Assembly: GCF_010993735.1 (NCBI RefSeq)
Contig: NZ_WQNI01000001.1
Span: 496,001 to 560,000 of the forward strand
DNA from: Chelativorans alearensis
GTDB lineage: Bacteria > Pseudomonadota > Alphaproteobacteria > Rhizobiales > Rhizobiaceae
Length of the DNA stretch: 64,000 nt
Direction of reading: 5' to 3'
Part shown: piece after piece, positions 24,662 to 33,840 of the stretch
How positions within the stretch are numbered: position 1 is the stretch's first letter
Layout: every line of letters begins with the position of its first letter
Position numbers and translations under genes: made by a program
The notes under the pieces: generated by a model
What the model was told of the DNA's origin: nothing
Databases searched by the model: none
Seen by the model: the letters and a program-made list of their open reading frames with translations, nothing else

Positions 24662-25126
24662 CTATGCGGGAATGCGTCCATCCTCGGAAAAGGCACGCAA
24701 GTTGAACCACGGCATAGGCGGGCGCGTCTTTAGGGTCCGCGCGTGTTCAACCCATGTGTCCTCATCCATCGTGCCGAGGTGATGGCGGAGATTGGTCGGA
24801 TAGGTCGTACCCCACGGACCGCTGTATCCGAGAGAGTCGCCCACGAGCCATCGGTCTTCGGGAATGTCGCCCGCACTCGTCAAGTAGCCCGGCCGGTCTC
24901 TTGAGTAGGTCGGGTACCAGGCGTCACCGGCTACCTCACCCCAACGACCATCGGGTAAGGGCTGCTCAGATCCTCGTGAGGGATCGCGGCGAAGCCGGTA
25001 GCGCGCAACCTCGGAACGAGGTGCGCGCCTTACGCTCTCGCTGCGAAGCTGGCGGGCGAGCCGGGCATGATGCTCGGTATCGATCGAGCCGTCGGGACGG
25101 AATTTGATCTGAAGACCGCTGGACAT
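24662..25126 (-). pseudogene. Mosaic hypothetical: cytochrome c-like C-terminal fragment without heme motif
   Basis: 154-codon frame without any cysteine. Residues ~95-150 (GPWGTTYPTNLRHHLG, then RTLKTRPPMPWFNLRA) look like the C-terminal half of a diheme-type cytochrome c family protein, but there is no CxxCH and the frame stops where a final helix would follow. The N-terminus (MSSGLQIKFRPDGSIDTEHH) instead resembles a group of small Rhizobiales proteins of unknown function. It therefore seems to be a fusion of two remnants. It lies next to a decayed kinase gene. Confidence 0.5.
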
Positions 25127-25136
25127 AACGTCGTTC

Positions 25137-26392
25137 TCACGCCGCCTCGCGCCCGTCCAGATGCGGCAGCGGGACGACGCTTTCCTGCGGGCGGGCGTAG
25201 CCGGTCATCAGTACGATCGGAACGTCCGGGCGCACCTTATGCATGGCGCCGGCAAGCTCGGTGCCCGTCATCTGTGGCATGACCTCGTCCGTCAGCACCA
25301 GGTCGAAGCGTTCCGGGTCGGCGCGGAACGCGGCAAACGCGGCATCACTCGCATCGAAGCCGACCGGTTCGCAGCCGAGGGCGGCGAGCATCTCCTCGCC
25401 GAGGTGGAGGAGCGACTTCTCGTCGTCGACGATGAGGACTGTTTCGCCGTGGCCGGTCCGACGCGGCAGTTCGGCGCTTTTGCATTCTTCGGCCGCGAGG
25501 GTCTTCTCCTCCGCGACGACCTCCTCCATTTGCGGGAGGTAAACCTCGAAGGTGGCGCCTTTCCCCCGCCGGTTCCGCACGTTGAGGGCACCGCCGTGTC
25601 CACCGACGATCCCATGGACGGTGGACAGCCCCAGCCCTGTGCCCTGCCCGGCAGGTTTGGTCGTGAAGAAGGGTTCGAAGATGCGCTCCATCGTCGCCCG
25701 GTCGATCCCGGGGCCGGTGTCCCGGACGCAGAAGCGCAGATAGCGGCCGGCGGGCAGGCTGCCGTGCGACAGCCTCAGGGCTTTGGCGGTATCGACCGCG
25801 TCGAGCGAGAGCGTCAGCAGGCCCCGTCCCTCCATCGCCTGCGCCGCGTTTGTGCACAGGTTCATGACCACCTGCTGGATCTCGGTTGGGTCGCCCCGCA
25901 CAAAAGCACTTCCCGCCTTGAGTTGCCCGTGCACCGATAGCGTTGCCGGAAGGGAAGCGCGGACCAGATCGACCGCTTCGGCGACGACCGGCTCCACCCG
26001 GACCGGCCGGAGTTCCCGCTCGCGGCGGCGTCCGAAGGCGAGGATCTGCTCGATGACATCCTGCGCCCGTTCGCCCGCTTTCATGATCTGCTCGACATAA
26101 CGCCGTGCGCGCGAGATTCCTTGACGAGCACGGCCAGCGCCATCTCGCTGTAGCCGCGGATGGCGCCCAGGATGTTGTTGAACTCATGCGCGATACCGCC
26201 GGCGAGCGTGCCGATCGCCTCAAGCCGCTGCGACTGGTTGAGGCGGGCCTGAAGCGCCTCGCGCTCGGCCTCGCCCCGCTCGCGCGCGATCGCGTTTGCG
26301 AAGATTTCCGCCGCCGTCCTCAGCAGCGCGATGTCATCGTCCCGCCAATGCGCTTTGAGGCAGGGCGGCCGACAAGTCCCTTCTTTATCGCT
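25137..26392 (-). pseudogene. Truncated, frameshifted hybrid histidine kinase (VirA-like)
   Basis: The strand order is: end of a GAF-type linker ([19 protein letters not shown]), HisKA box [20 protein letters not shown], ATPase domain (NLCTNAAQAM, RDTGPGID, GTGLGLSTVHG) and receiver (VLIVDDEKS, LVLTDEVMPQ). The HisKA and ATPase parts are in different frames: one missing G in the run at 26119-26120 breaks the junction, and adding it restores [15 protein letters not shown]. The receiver stops after VLMTGYARPQ without its conserved Lys, and the usual N-terminal sensor region is absent upstream. The gene is thus damaged at three places; the longest intact frame is 25137-26084. Confidence 0.8.
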
Positions 26393-26550
26393 TCAGCGAC
26401 GGGACGCCCGTAGAACCTGGGTTGCGCATCCGCGCCGGCCACCATACGTCAACGGAGCGCGTGAATGGCAGCCCAAAGGCGCTTTCCCTTGGTCTCGCCG
26501 CTTGATAGCCCGGATCGTGGTCTGCGGCTCGATACGGAGGATAGCCCTCG

Positions 26551-27660
26551 ATGTCTCAGACCTACCCAGGCCCCATGGCGCCGAGTGTCGCCGTCAAGGT
26601 GCAGATCGTCGTCATTGGGGCTGGCCAGGCGGGTCTCTCGGCGGCATATCACCTGAAGAGGCAGGGCTTGGCCCCGCACAAGGGTTTCGTGGTGCTCGAC
26701 CAATCGAACGAGCCCGGCGGCGCCTGGCAACATCGCTGGCCCTCGCTCACGCTCAGCACTGTGAACCGCATCCACGATCTGCCGGGCATGCCCTTTTCCG
26801 AGGCGGTCGAGACCAGCGCCACCGAGGTGCCGGCCAATTCCGCCGTGCCGGCGTATTTCGCCGCATACGAGAAGAGGTTCGAGCTTCCGGTCTACCGCCC
26901 GGTGGCGGTGAAGATCGTCTGCGAGAGGGACGGCCGCTTCAGGGTGGAAACGGACCGCATCCAGTTCTCGGCACGCGGGCTCATCAACGCTACGGGGACT
27001 TGGGAGAGCCCCTACATTCCCGATGTCCCCGGGCGCGATCGGTTCAAGGGCAGGCAACTGCACACGAGGGACTACCATACGGCCGAGGAGTTCAGGGGAC
27101 AGCATGTCGTCGTCGTAGGGGGCGGCATCTCGGCGATCCAGTTGCTCGACGAGGTCTCGCGCATCACCTCCACCAGTTGGGTGACGCGAAGGCCGCCGGC
27201 GTTCCGGCAGGGACCTTTTGACGAGCAGGCCGGCCGCGCGGCAGTGGCGATGGTGGAGGACCGGGTGCGCCGCGGCCTGCCGCCTGCGTCCGTCGTCTCG
27301 GTCACCGGCATTCCGCTCACGCCCGCCATCGAGGCGATGCGGGCACGCGGCGTGTTGAACCGGTTCCCCATGTTCAACGAGGTCACCGAGGATGGAGTGC
27401 GCTGGCCCGACGGCACCGCGCTTCGCACCGACGTGATCCTCTGGTGCACCGGCTTCCGCAGCTCGCTCGATCACCTCGCGCCACTCATGCTGCGCGAGCC
27501 CGACGACGGCATCGTCATGACAGGGCGGCTGGCGACACAGGTCGCGAAGAACCCCGAGGTGCATCTGGTGGGCTACGGCCCATCCGCCTCCACCATTGGG
27601 GCGAACCGGGCAGGCGCCGCCGCCGCGCGAGAACTTATGGCAGCTCTCGGTCTTGCGTAA
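26551..27660 (+). CDS. Flavin-containing monooxygenase-like NAD(P)-binding protein
   Basis: 369-residue flavoprotein. FAD loop VVIGAGQAGLSAAYHLKRQG (residues ~14-33), then NEPGGAWQHRWPSL typical of FMO/CzcO-like proteins; the NADPH loop is VVVVGGGISAIQLLDEV. Length and motifs fit single-component monooxygenase-like oxidoreductases, whose substrates range from amines to ketones. It stands alone between decayed genes and the convergent dehydratase. A GGAGG lies 12 bp before the ATG. Confidence 0.8.
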   Translation: MSQTYPGPMAPSVAVKVQIVVIGAGQAGLSAAYHLKRQGLAPHKGFVVLDQSNEPGGAWQHRWPSLTLSTVNRIHDLPGMPFSEAVETSATEVPANSAVPAYFAAYEKRFELPVYRPVAVKIVCERDGRFRVETDRIQFSARGLINATGTWESPYIPDVPGRDRFKGRQLHTRDYHTAEEFRGQHVVVVGGGISAIQLLDEVSRITSTSWVTRRPPAFRQGPFDEQAGRAAVAMVEDRVRRGLPPASVVSVTGIPLTPAIEAMRARGVLNRFPMFNEVTEDGVRWPDGTALRTDVILWCTGFRSSLDHLAPLMLREPDDGIVMTGRLATQVAKNPEVHLVGYGPSASTIGANRAGAAAARELMAALGLA

Positions 27661-27715
27661 CGAAATCGCCCCCCTGCTCTTCCACCTCGCCTGAAGTTGC
27701 TGACGTTCGAACACT

Positions 27716-28660
27716 TCACTGGAACTGCACCGCCATTGTATTGGCGCCGCAGATCAGGACCGCAACGCGCTCGCCCGCGGCGGGCACATACCTTCCGCTG
27801 AGGAGAGCGGCAAATGCCGCCGCCCCACCTGGTTCCACAACAATCCGCGCTGTTTCCCACAGCGCGGCCTGCGCGAGCCTGATCTCCTCGTCGCTGACGA
27901 GGATAGACCGCTCCACAAAGGCTTGTGCGATCGGGAACACCAACTCGCCGACCCGCCTGGGCGCAAGCGAGTCGGCGGCAATTCCCTCAGCAGGCGCGTC
28001 AACAGGCTGGCCCGCATCCAGCGCCATGCGCAGCGTCGGAGAGCCTTCCGGCTCGACCGAGACGATCCGCTTCCTACCAGCGAACCAGGCGGCGATGCCG
28101 CCGATCAACCCCCCGCCGCCGACTGCGACAAGCAAGGTGTCGAACGCCGGCAGGTCCTCGTCGATCTCAAGCCCGAGCGTCCCCTGGCCGATCAGTGTCT
28201 CGGCCTGGTCGTAGGCGTGGATCGCTATTGCGCCCGACTCCCTGCTGAAGATCTCGCTTGCCACGAGCGCGTCGGCATAGCGCTCTCCCTCCACCACCAG
28301 CCTTGCGCCGTAGCTGCTGATCCGCTCCGCCTTGGCGGGCGAGGTAACGCCTGGCACGTAGATTGTTGCGGGCACCCCCACACGTCTTGCGGCATAGGCA
28401 ACCGCCGCCCCGTGATTGCCGCCCGAAGCAGCAACCACCCCGGCGTCGGGCAAGGCTTTCCCAAGAAGATTGGTGAAGGCGCCACGGACCTTGAACGATC
28501 CGGTATGCTGCAGGCACTCGAGCTTGAGCGCGACCGGCATGGGTGTTCCGCCGAAATCCGCCATGTCGGCCTGGAGGACGGGCGTGCGCCGGACATGGGG
28601 ACGGATCAGCGCCTCTGCATCGCGGATGCGCTCTGGGGTGACGGACGTATCGATGGTCAT
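27716..28660 (-). CDS. PLP-dependent threonine/serine dehydratase-like protein
   Basis: 314-residue fold-type II PLP enzyme. Schiff-base lysine in TGSFKVRGAFTNLLG (near residue 54), SGGNHGAAVAYAA binding substrate carboxylate, and the glycine loop VGGGGLIGGIAAW that binds phosphate. Start taken at the ATG at 28660, after GGAG; an upstream in-frame ATG (28687) would overlap the promoter of the divergent ArsR gene. Relatives deaminate threonine or serine or racemise them; the exact substrate is not clear. No ACT regulatory domain, so it is of the catabolic type. Confidence 0.83.
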   Translation of the reverse strand: MTIDTSVTPERIRDAEALIRPHVRRTPVLQADMADFGGTPMPVALKLECLQHTGSFKVRGAFTNLLGKALPDAGVVAASGGNHGAAVAYAARRVGVPATIYVPGVTSPAKAERISSYGARLVVEGERYADALVASEIFSRESGAIAIHAYDQAETLIGQGTLGLEIDEDLPAFDTLLVAVGGGGLIGGIAAWFAGRKRIVSVEPEGSPTLRMALDAGQPVDAPAEGIAADSLAPRRVGELVFPIAQAFVERSILVSDEEIRLAQAALWETARIVVEPGGAAAFAALLSGRYVPAAGERVAVLICGANTMAVQFQ

Positions 28661-28676
28661 GAAAGGCTCCAAAAGT

Positions 28677-28688
28677 ATTGACATCAAT
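28677..28688. promoter_or_regulatory. Small palindrome in the dehydratase/ArsR divergent promoter
   Basis: ATTGA-CA-TCAAT lies midway between the two divergent starts. The gap is only 51 bp, so an ArsR dimer bound here would affect both genes. Binding is inferred from position. Confidence 0.35.
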
Positions 28689-28711
28689 TAGTAACTTGGC
28701 AAATTAACGAA

Positions 28712-29014
28712 ATGCAAGAGGTCGATGTCATCAAGGCGATCGCCAACGAGCGGCGGCTCCAGATTCTCGACTGGCTCAAGGAGCCACGGTCCCATTTCCG
28801 GCCACAGGTCGATGGCGACCTTGTCGAGGATGGCGTCTGCGCAGTCCTGATAGCGGAGAAGCTGGGGATTTCCCCGGCCACTCTCAGCGAGCACATGCGG
28901 GTGCTTTCCCAGGCAGGGCTCGTGCGTTCGAAACGGATCAAGCAATGGATTTTCTACAGGCGGGATGAGGAACGAATCAGCGCGTTCAAGACCCTGATCC
29001 AGGAGCAACTGTGA
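28712..29014 (+). CDS. ArsR family winged-helix regulator
   Basis: 100-residue HTH protein (VIKAIANERRLQILDWL; recognition helix in ISPATLSEHMRVLSQAGLV; wing RIKQWIFYRRDE). Only one cysteine (DGVCAVL) precedes the recognition helices, so the metal-binding CxC motif of classical ArsR is absent and a metal-sensing role is unlikely. Divergent from the PLP dehydratase, which it probably controls. Confidence 0.85.
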   Translation: MQEVDVIKAIANERRLQILDWLKEPRSHFRPQVDGDLVEDGVCAVLIAEKLGISPATLSEHMRVLSQAGLVRSKRIKQWIFYRRDEERISAFKTLIQEQL

Positions 29015-29065
29015 AGTGTGCCCCCGTGCTCACGCAAAAAGGCCGAACGTGATCGCATATCGGTC

Positions 29066-29644
29066 TTAGCGCTTGCGCAGCCCGTCGACGAAGACGTCGA
29101 CGAGGCGCAGGGCGGTCGGCTGCCAATCGGTCGTGCCCTGGGAATAGAAGATGCCGACGAGGGTGCGCAGCAGATCTTCCGGCGGAACGTCGGAGCGGAT
29201 TTCGCCCGCCGCGACGGCGCGGTCGAGCAGCAGGCCGATCGAATTGGTCATCCGCTCGAAGGAATAGGCCTTCAGGTCCGAAGAGCCGTGCGCGACGAGT
29301 TGAAGCGCCTCGATCATGCCTTTCTTGGTCGCCACGAGGCGAACGTTGGCTTGCAGCCATTTTCGCAGCGCCTCCACCGGGTCGTCTTCGTGGGCAAGTT
29401 CCTCGGCAAGTTCGCCGAGGAGGTCCACTTCATGGCGGTAGACAGCCTCGAACAAGGCCTCGCGCGTCGGAAAATGCCGGTAGAGCGTGCCGATGCCGAC
29501 GCCGGCCTGGCGCGCGACCGCTTCCAGGCTCGCCTGCGGGCCGCCGGCGCTGAAGATTTGCGTCGCCGCCTCAAGCAGGCGCTCGCGGTTGCGGAGCGAG
29601 TCCGCGCGCGGCTTGCGCCTTGTCTTTGCGTTCTCAGGTCTCAT
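29066..29644 (-). CDS. TetR family regulator divergent from the aldehyde oxidoreductase operon
   Basis: 192 residues. HTH at residues ~20-65 (RERLLEAATQIFSAGG, VARQAGVGIGTLYRHFPTR) followed by an all-helical ligand domain with many basic N-terminal residues. It lies head-to-head with the three-subunit molybdenum enzyme genes (202-bp gap) and is the likely local repressor. No clear operator palindrome was found in the gap. Confidence 0.88.
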   Translation of the reverse strand: MRPENAKTRRKPRADSLRNRERLLEAATQIFSAGGPQASLEAVARQAGVGIGTLYRHFPTREALFEAVYRHEVDLLGELAEELAHEDDPVEALRKWLQANVRLVATKKGMIEALQLVAHGSSDLKAYSFERMTNSIGLLLDRAVAAGEIRSDVPPEDLLRTLVGIFYSQGTTDWQPTALRLVDVFVDGLRKR

Positions 29645-29846
29645 TTCCGCCAGACAGGGTTCTTTCCCTCTTGATAAACGGAGGCATCCTCCGTATAAAT
29701 AAGTTCCACACCGCGCGATCGCACAAAAACACGCATTCCCGGCCAGGGCCGACTGGCGTTCGCGTCAGTTCCTTCCCGCGCCCGCATCCTCTGCCGCCCT
29801 TTGGTGGCTCCGATCCATACATCACAATCACTGAATGGGGTACCAT

Positions 29847-30344
29847 ATGTCACTCTCCATCAGACTCACGATCAATGGTCTCAAGCGCGAGATCGCGCTG
29901 GACGACCCACGCGTGACGCTGCTCGACCTGTTGCGCGAGCGGCTCCACCTGACAGGCACCAAGAAGGGGTGCGACCGCGGCCAGTGCGGCGCCTGCACCG
30001 TGCTGGTCGATGGGCGGCGCATCAACTCATGTCTCTCGCTGGCTGCCAGCCTCGACGGGGCGGAGATCACCACCATCGAGGGGCTTGCCGATGGCGAGGA
30101 CCTGCATCCGGTCCAGGCCGCTTTCATCGCACATGATGGTTTCCAGTGCGGCTACTGCACGCCGGGCCAGATCATGAGCGCCGTCGGCCTCATCTCGGAG
30201 GGCAACGCGGGTGACGACCCCGAGCGCATCCGCGAACTGATGAGCGGCAATATCTGCCGCTGCGGTGCCTATCAGGGCATCACCGAAGCGGTGCTGGAGG
30301 CGCAGAAGGATCTCGCAGAGCGCAACCGGAGGGACGCGGCATGA
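29847..30344 (+). CDS. paoA: Molybdenum aldehyde oxidoreductase, [2Fe-2S] subunit (PaoA/YagT-like)
   Basis: 165-residue iron-sulfur subunit. First cluster (plant ferredoxin fold): C42, C47, C50 and C62 in KGCDRGQCGACTVLVDG and INSC. Second cluster: FQCGYCTPGQ and NICRCGAYQG. I chose the ATG at 29847; an upstream in-frame ATG at 29835 would add four residues. Unlike E. coli PaoA there is no Tat signal, so the complex should be cytoplasmic. Gene order small-medium-large with overlaps (ATGA to the next gene) matches PaoABC. Confidence 0.87.
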   Translation: MSLSIRLTINGLKREIALDDPRVTLLDLLRERLHLTGTKKGCDRGQCGACTVLVDGRRINSCLSLAASLDGAEITTIEGLADGEDLHPVQAAFIAHDGFQCGYCTPGQIMSAVGLISEGNAGDDPERIRELMSGNICRCGAYQGITEAVLEAQKDLAERNRRDAA

Positions 30345-31399
30345 ACCGCTTCGACTATATCCGGCCGGCCAGCGTGCCGGAGGCTGTGGAAGCTGCGGCC
30401 GTACCAGGGTCGACCTATCTCGCAGCCGGCACCAACCTGCTCGACCTGATGAAGGGCGGCGCAGCACGGCCCGAGCGGGTTATCGACATCACGCGGCTGC
30501 CCGGTCTCGATCGCATCGAATGGCTGCCGGACGGCAGTGTGCGGGTCGGTGCGCTGGTTCGAAATTCGGACCTTGCCTATGACGACCGCTTCGCGCGGAC
30601 CTTTCCGGCCGTTGCCGAAGCGCTGCTTTCGGGAGCCTCGGCACAGCTTCGCAATGCGGCGACCGTAGGCGGCAATCTGATGCAGCGCACGCGCTGCGCC
30701 TATTTCCACGACCTGGCAAGCGCCTGCAACCGGCGGGCGCCGGGATCGGGCTGCGACGCCCGCGAAGGGGAAAATCGCCTCCACGCCGTGCTTGGCTGGA
30801 GCGAGCACTGCATCGCCACACACCCCTCCGATTTCTGCGTGCCGCTTGTAGCGCTCGATGCCGTGGCCGAGGTGGCAGGCGCGCATGGCGCCCGCGAGAT
30901 TCCCGTCGACGCGCTGCACGTTCTGCCCGGTGCCACGCCGGAACAGGAAACGGCGTTGGCGCCCGGCGAACTGATCGTTTCGCTCCGGATCCCAGCCGAA
31001 GCGGCAGCGTTTGCACGCAATGCGCGCTACCTGAAACTGCGCGAGCGCACTTCCTTTGCCTTTGCCGTCGTATCGGTGGCCGCCGCGCTGGAAATGGAGG
31101 CCGGCGCGATCCGCAAGGCGCGCATCGCGCTCGGCGGCATTGCGGCGAAGCCTTGGCGGGCACGCGAGGCGGAGGTTTCGCTGGAAGGCGCGGAGGCAAA
31201 CCCAGAGGCATTCGCCAAGGCAGCCGAAATGGCGCTCGCTGAGGCGCGCCCCTCCGGCGACAACGCCTTCAAAATCGAACTGGCGCGCCGCATCGTCGCG
31301 CGCGCCCTGACCCTCGCGCTCGACGGCACGCCGGAAGCCATGCCTGCGCTGCCAGCCTCGCCCTTCTCGACAACTCCCGGAGCGAACCATGCCGCTTGA
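30341..31399 (+). CDS. paoB: Molybdenum aldehyde oxidoreductase, FAD subunit (PaoB/YagS-like)
   Basis: 352 residues of the CO-dehydrogenase flavoprotein family. FAD contacts: YLAAGTNLLDLMKGG and ATVGGNLMQRTRC. The insert from there, with cysteines in TRCAYFHD, ACNRRAPGSGCDAR and SEHCIATHPSD, is the loop that holds an extra [4Fe-4S] cluster in PaoB and 4-hydroxybenzoyl-CoA reductase; this supports the PaoABC-like assignment over ordinary xanthine dehydrogenase. Overlaps the large subunit gene by 11 bp. Confidence 0.87.
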   Translation: MNRFDYIRPASVPEAVEAAAVPGSTYLAAGTNLLDLMKGGAARPERVIDITRLPGLDRIEWLPDGSVRVGALVRNSDLAYDDRFARTFPAVAEALLSGASAQLRNAATVGGNLMQRTRCAYFHDLASACNRRAPGSGCDAREGENRLHAVLGWSEHCIATHPSDFCVPLVALDAVAEVAGAHGAREIPVDALHVLPGATPEQETALAPGELIVSLRIPAEAAAFARNARYLKLRERTSFAFAVVSVAAALEMEAGAIRKARIALGGIAAKPWRAREAEVSLEGAEANPEAFAKAAEMALAEARPSGDNAFKIELARRIVARALTLALDGTPEAMPALPASPFSTTPGANHAA

Positions 31400-33659
31400 G
31401 ACCACTTCTCCCCTTCCCCAGCATCGCCGGCACGGTTCCAGTGCCGGACAGCCGCTGACGCGCCGCGACGGCGTGCTCAAGGTCACCGGGCGCGCAACCT
31501 ATGCGGCCGATAACCACCCCGATGGCATGCTTTACGCCGTGACGGCCGTAAGCAGCATCGCGCGCGGGCGCGTCACCGCGCTCGACGTCGAGGCCGCCAA
31601 GGCGCATCCCGGCGTCGTCGAGGTTCTCACACCGGCCAACCGGCCGCCGCTGGCGCATGACCCGGACGAGAAGATGCCGCCCTTCGGCTTCCGCGTGGAG
31701 GTGCTGCAGGACGATACCGTGCGCTACGTCAACCAGCCGATCGCGATCGTGATCGCCGAGACACCGGAGGCCGCGACGGAAGGTGCAGCGCTACTCAACC
31801 CCCAATATGAAGTCGAGCCGGCGCGCACGGGCCGGGAAAGCGGCGAGCGCTTCGATCCTGAAGTGATCGGCATCGGCGCACCGGCACGCACGGCCCATGG
31901 CGACATCGAGGCGGGTTTCGCCGCCGCCGTCCGGGTGACGGAGGCCGACTATGTCACTCCGCCGCAATATCACAATGCGATGGAACCGCACGCGGTCGTC
32001 GCCCAGTGGGACGGCGACCGCGTGACGCTCGACATGCCGAACCAGGCCCTGGCGCTGAGCTGCGCATCCCATGCGGCCTATTTCGGCATTCCGGCCGAGA
32101 ACGTGCTGATCCGTTCGCCCTTCCTCGGCGGAGGCTTCGGCTCGAAGGCGATCCTCAACGGACCGCAGATCCTCGCCATCCTTGCCGCGCGCATGCTCGA
32201 CCGCCCGGTCAAGCTGGCGCTCACTAGGGCGCAGATGTACGGCCCCGTCGGCCACCGCGGCCGCACCTGGCAGAAGCTGCGCCTCGGCATGGATGAAGAG
32301 GGGCGCCTGACCGCGCTTCACCATCAGGCGCTTTGCACCACCTCCAGCTTCGACGAATTCCTCGAGCCGGCGGCCAACGCATCGCTGCCGCTCTATGCAA
32401 GCCCTGCCATTCTCGCTGAGCATGAAGGCCTGCGGCTCGATGTCGGCACGCCGGGGCCGATGCGTGCGCCAGGCCTCGCGTCCGGCTCAGCCGCGCTTGA
32501 AGTCGCGATGGACGAGGCGGCCGAAGCCTGCGGCATGGACCCGCTCGACTTCAGGCTTGCCAACTACGCCGAGACGGAGCCGACCACCGGCAAGCCCTTT
32601 TCCTCCAAGGCATTGCGCGAGTGCTATGCCGAGGGGGCCAAGCGCTTCGGCTGGTCCGGACGGCCGCATGAGCCGCGCACGATGCGCGACGAGAGCGGCT
32701 TTCTCGTCGGCTGGGGCATGGGCACGGCGGTCTTCCATTGTCCGCACTTTCCGGCCGAGGCGCGTGCCACCTTGCGCGCCGACGGCACGGCGCTGGTGGA
32801 AACGGCAGGCGCCGATATGGGGCAAGGCGCCTGGACGGCGCTTGCCCAGATCGCGGCAGAGGCGCTGGGCCTCGATCCCGACCAGGTCGAGCTCAATTCC
32901 GGCATCTCCAGCCTGCCCGACGGTGGCATCGCGGGTGGCTCCGGCCATACCGCCAGCGCAGGACTGGCACTGCACAATGCCGGCGAGGATGCGATCGCCC
33001 GGCTCGCGGAGCTCGCCACCACCGATCCCGCCTCGCCGCTTTTCGGCGCCGGGAATATCGGCGTTGTCGCCCGCGCCGGCCGGCTTCACCGTCGCGACGA
33101 CGAGAACCGCAGTGAGAGCTATGCGGAGATTCTGGCGCGTGCCGGCCGCAGCGATGTCGTCGGCACGGCCAAGGCCGCCCGCGACCCGGCAGTTGCGTCG
33201 GCCCACGCGATGTATTCGCACGGCGCGGTCTTTGCCGAGGTGAAGGTAGATCCCGACCTCGGCCAGATCCGGGTGGCGCGGCTGGTCGGAGCTTTTGCCG
33301 CCGGCCGGGTCATCAATCCCCGTCTCGTACGCAGCCAGTATTTCGGCGGCATGATCTGGGGCGCCTCCTTCGCGTTGCACGAGGAAGCGATTGCCGACCG
33401 CCGGACAGGGCGGATCATGAATGCCGACCTTGCCGAGTATCATGTTCCCGTCAACGCGGACGTGCCCTCGCTCGATGCGATCCTGATCCCGGAGGACGAC
33501 CCTTACGTCAATCCGATCGGCGTGAAGGGGGTGGGCGAGATCGGCATCACGGGTACGGTGGGCGCAATCGCCAATGCGGTCTGGCATGCAACCGGCGTGC
33601 GCGTCCGGCGCTTCCCGGTTCGTGTCGAAGATCTCATTATCAGCCGGGAATTCGCCTAA
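31389..33659 (+). CDS. paoC: Molybdenum aldehyde oxidoreductase, Mo-cofactor subunit (PaoC/YagR-like)
   Basis: 756-residue catalytic subunit of the xanthine oxidase family. Motifs: TRRDGVLKVTGRATYAAD near the start, FLGGGFGSKA for pterin binding, QGAWTALAQIAAEALG, and the catalytic Glu of KGVGEIGITG at the C-terminus. The complex would oxidise an aldehyde or hydroxylate an aromatic aldehyde/heterocycle with water as oxygen source. No dedicated MocR/XdhC-type maturation gene follows, so cofactor insertion must depend on factors coded elsewhere. Confidence 0.87.
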   Translation: MPLETTSPLPQHRRHGSSAGQPLTRRDGVLKVTGRATYAADNHPDGMLYAVTAVSSIARGRVTALDVEAAKAHPGVVEVLTPANRPPLAHDPDEKMPPFGFRVEVLQDDTVRYVNQPIAIVIAETPEAATEGAALLNPQYEVEPARTGRESGERFDPEVIGIGAPARTAHGDIEAGFAAAVRVTEADYVTPPQYHNAMEPHAVVAQWDGDRVTLDMPNQALALSCASHAAYFGIPAENVLIRSPFLGGGFGSKAILNGPQILAILAARMLDRPVKLALTRAQMYGPVGHRGRTWQKLRLGMDEEGRLTALHHQALCTTSSFDEFLEPAANASLPLYASPAILAEHEGLRLDVGTPGPMRAPGLASGSAALEVAMDEAAEACGMDPLDFRLANYAETEPTTGKPFSSKALRECYAEGAKRFGWSGRPHEPRTMRDESGFLVGWGMGTAVFHCPHFPAEARATLRADGTALVETAGADMGQGAWTALAQIAAEALGLDPDQVELNSGISSLPDGGIAGGSGHTASAGLALHNAGEDAIARLAELATTDPASPLFGAGNIGVVARAGRLHRRDDENRSESYAEILARAGRSDVVGTAKAARDPAVASAHAMYSHGAVFAEVKVDPDLGQIRVARLVGAFAAGRVINPRLVRSQYFGGMIWGASFALHEEAIADRRTGRIMNADLAEYHVPVNADVPSLDAILIPEDDPYVNPIGVKGVGEIGITGTVGAIANAVWHATGVRVRRFPVRVEDLIISREFA

Positions 33660-33664
33660 GGGTA

Positions 33665-33697
33665 TGGCCGGCGGAGCGCTCGTCACTTCGCCGGCCA
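33665..33697 (+). terminator. Hairpin after the aldehyde oxidoreductase operon
   Basis: TGGCCGGCG (33665-33673) pairs perfectly with CGCCGGCCA (33689-33697) across a 15-base loop, 5 bp after the stop codon. There is no run of T, so it may act as an mRNA end-protecting structure instead of an intrinsic terminator. Confidence 0.35.
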
Positions 33698-33785
33698 CAC
33701 CTGCACAGCGGCCAGGACCGACGGCCCTTGGCAAGCCCGAAGACCCATGCGTGGGCATCGACACGCAAGCAGCTTTCGGGTGGGC

Positions 33786-33823
33786 TTGACAAAATGAATT
33801 GTGACGAATATCAATATTCATCA
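33786..33823 (+). promoter_or_regulatory. Promoter and palindromic operator of the TetR-RND operon
   Basis: TTGACA (33786-33791), 17-bp spacer and TATCAA (33809-33814) form a sigma-70-like promoter. A 22-bp palindrome, TGACGAATAT-CA-ATATTCATCA (33802-33823; 9 of 10 arm positions pair), covers the -10 box, the classical position for TetR autorepression. Confidence 0.6.
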
Positions 33824-33840
33824 TTCTTTTGGAGATGCCG

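Noticed and set aside
28712-29014. Arsenic- or metal-responsive ArsR
   Set aside because: The CxC metal motif is absent and no metal resistance genes are near.
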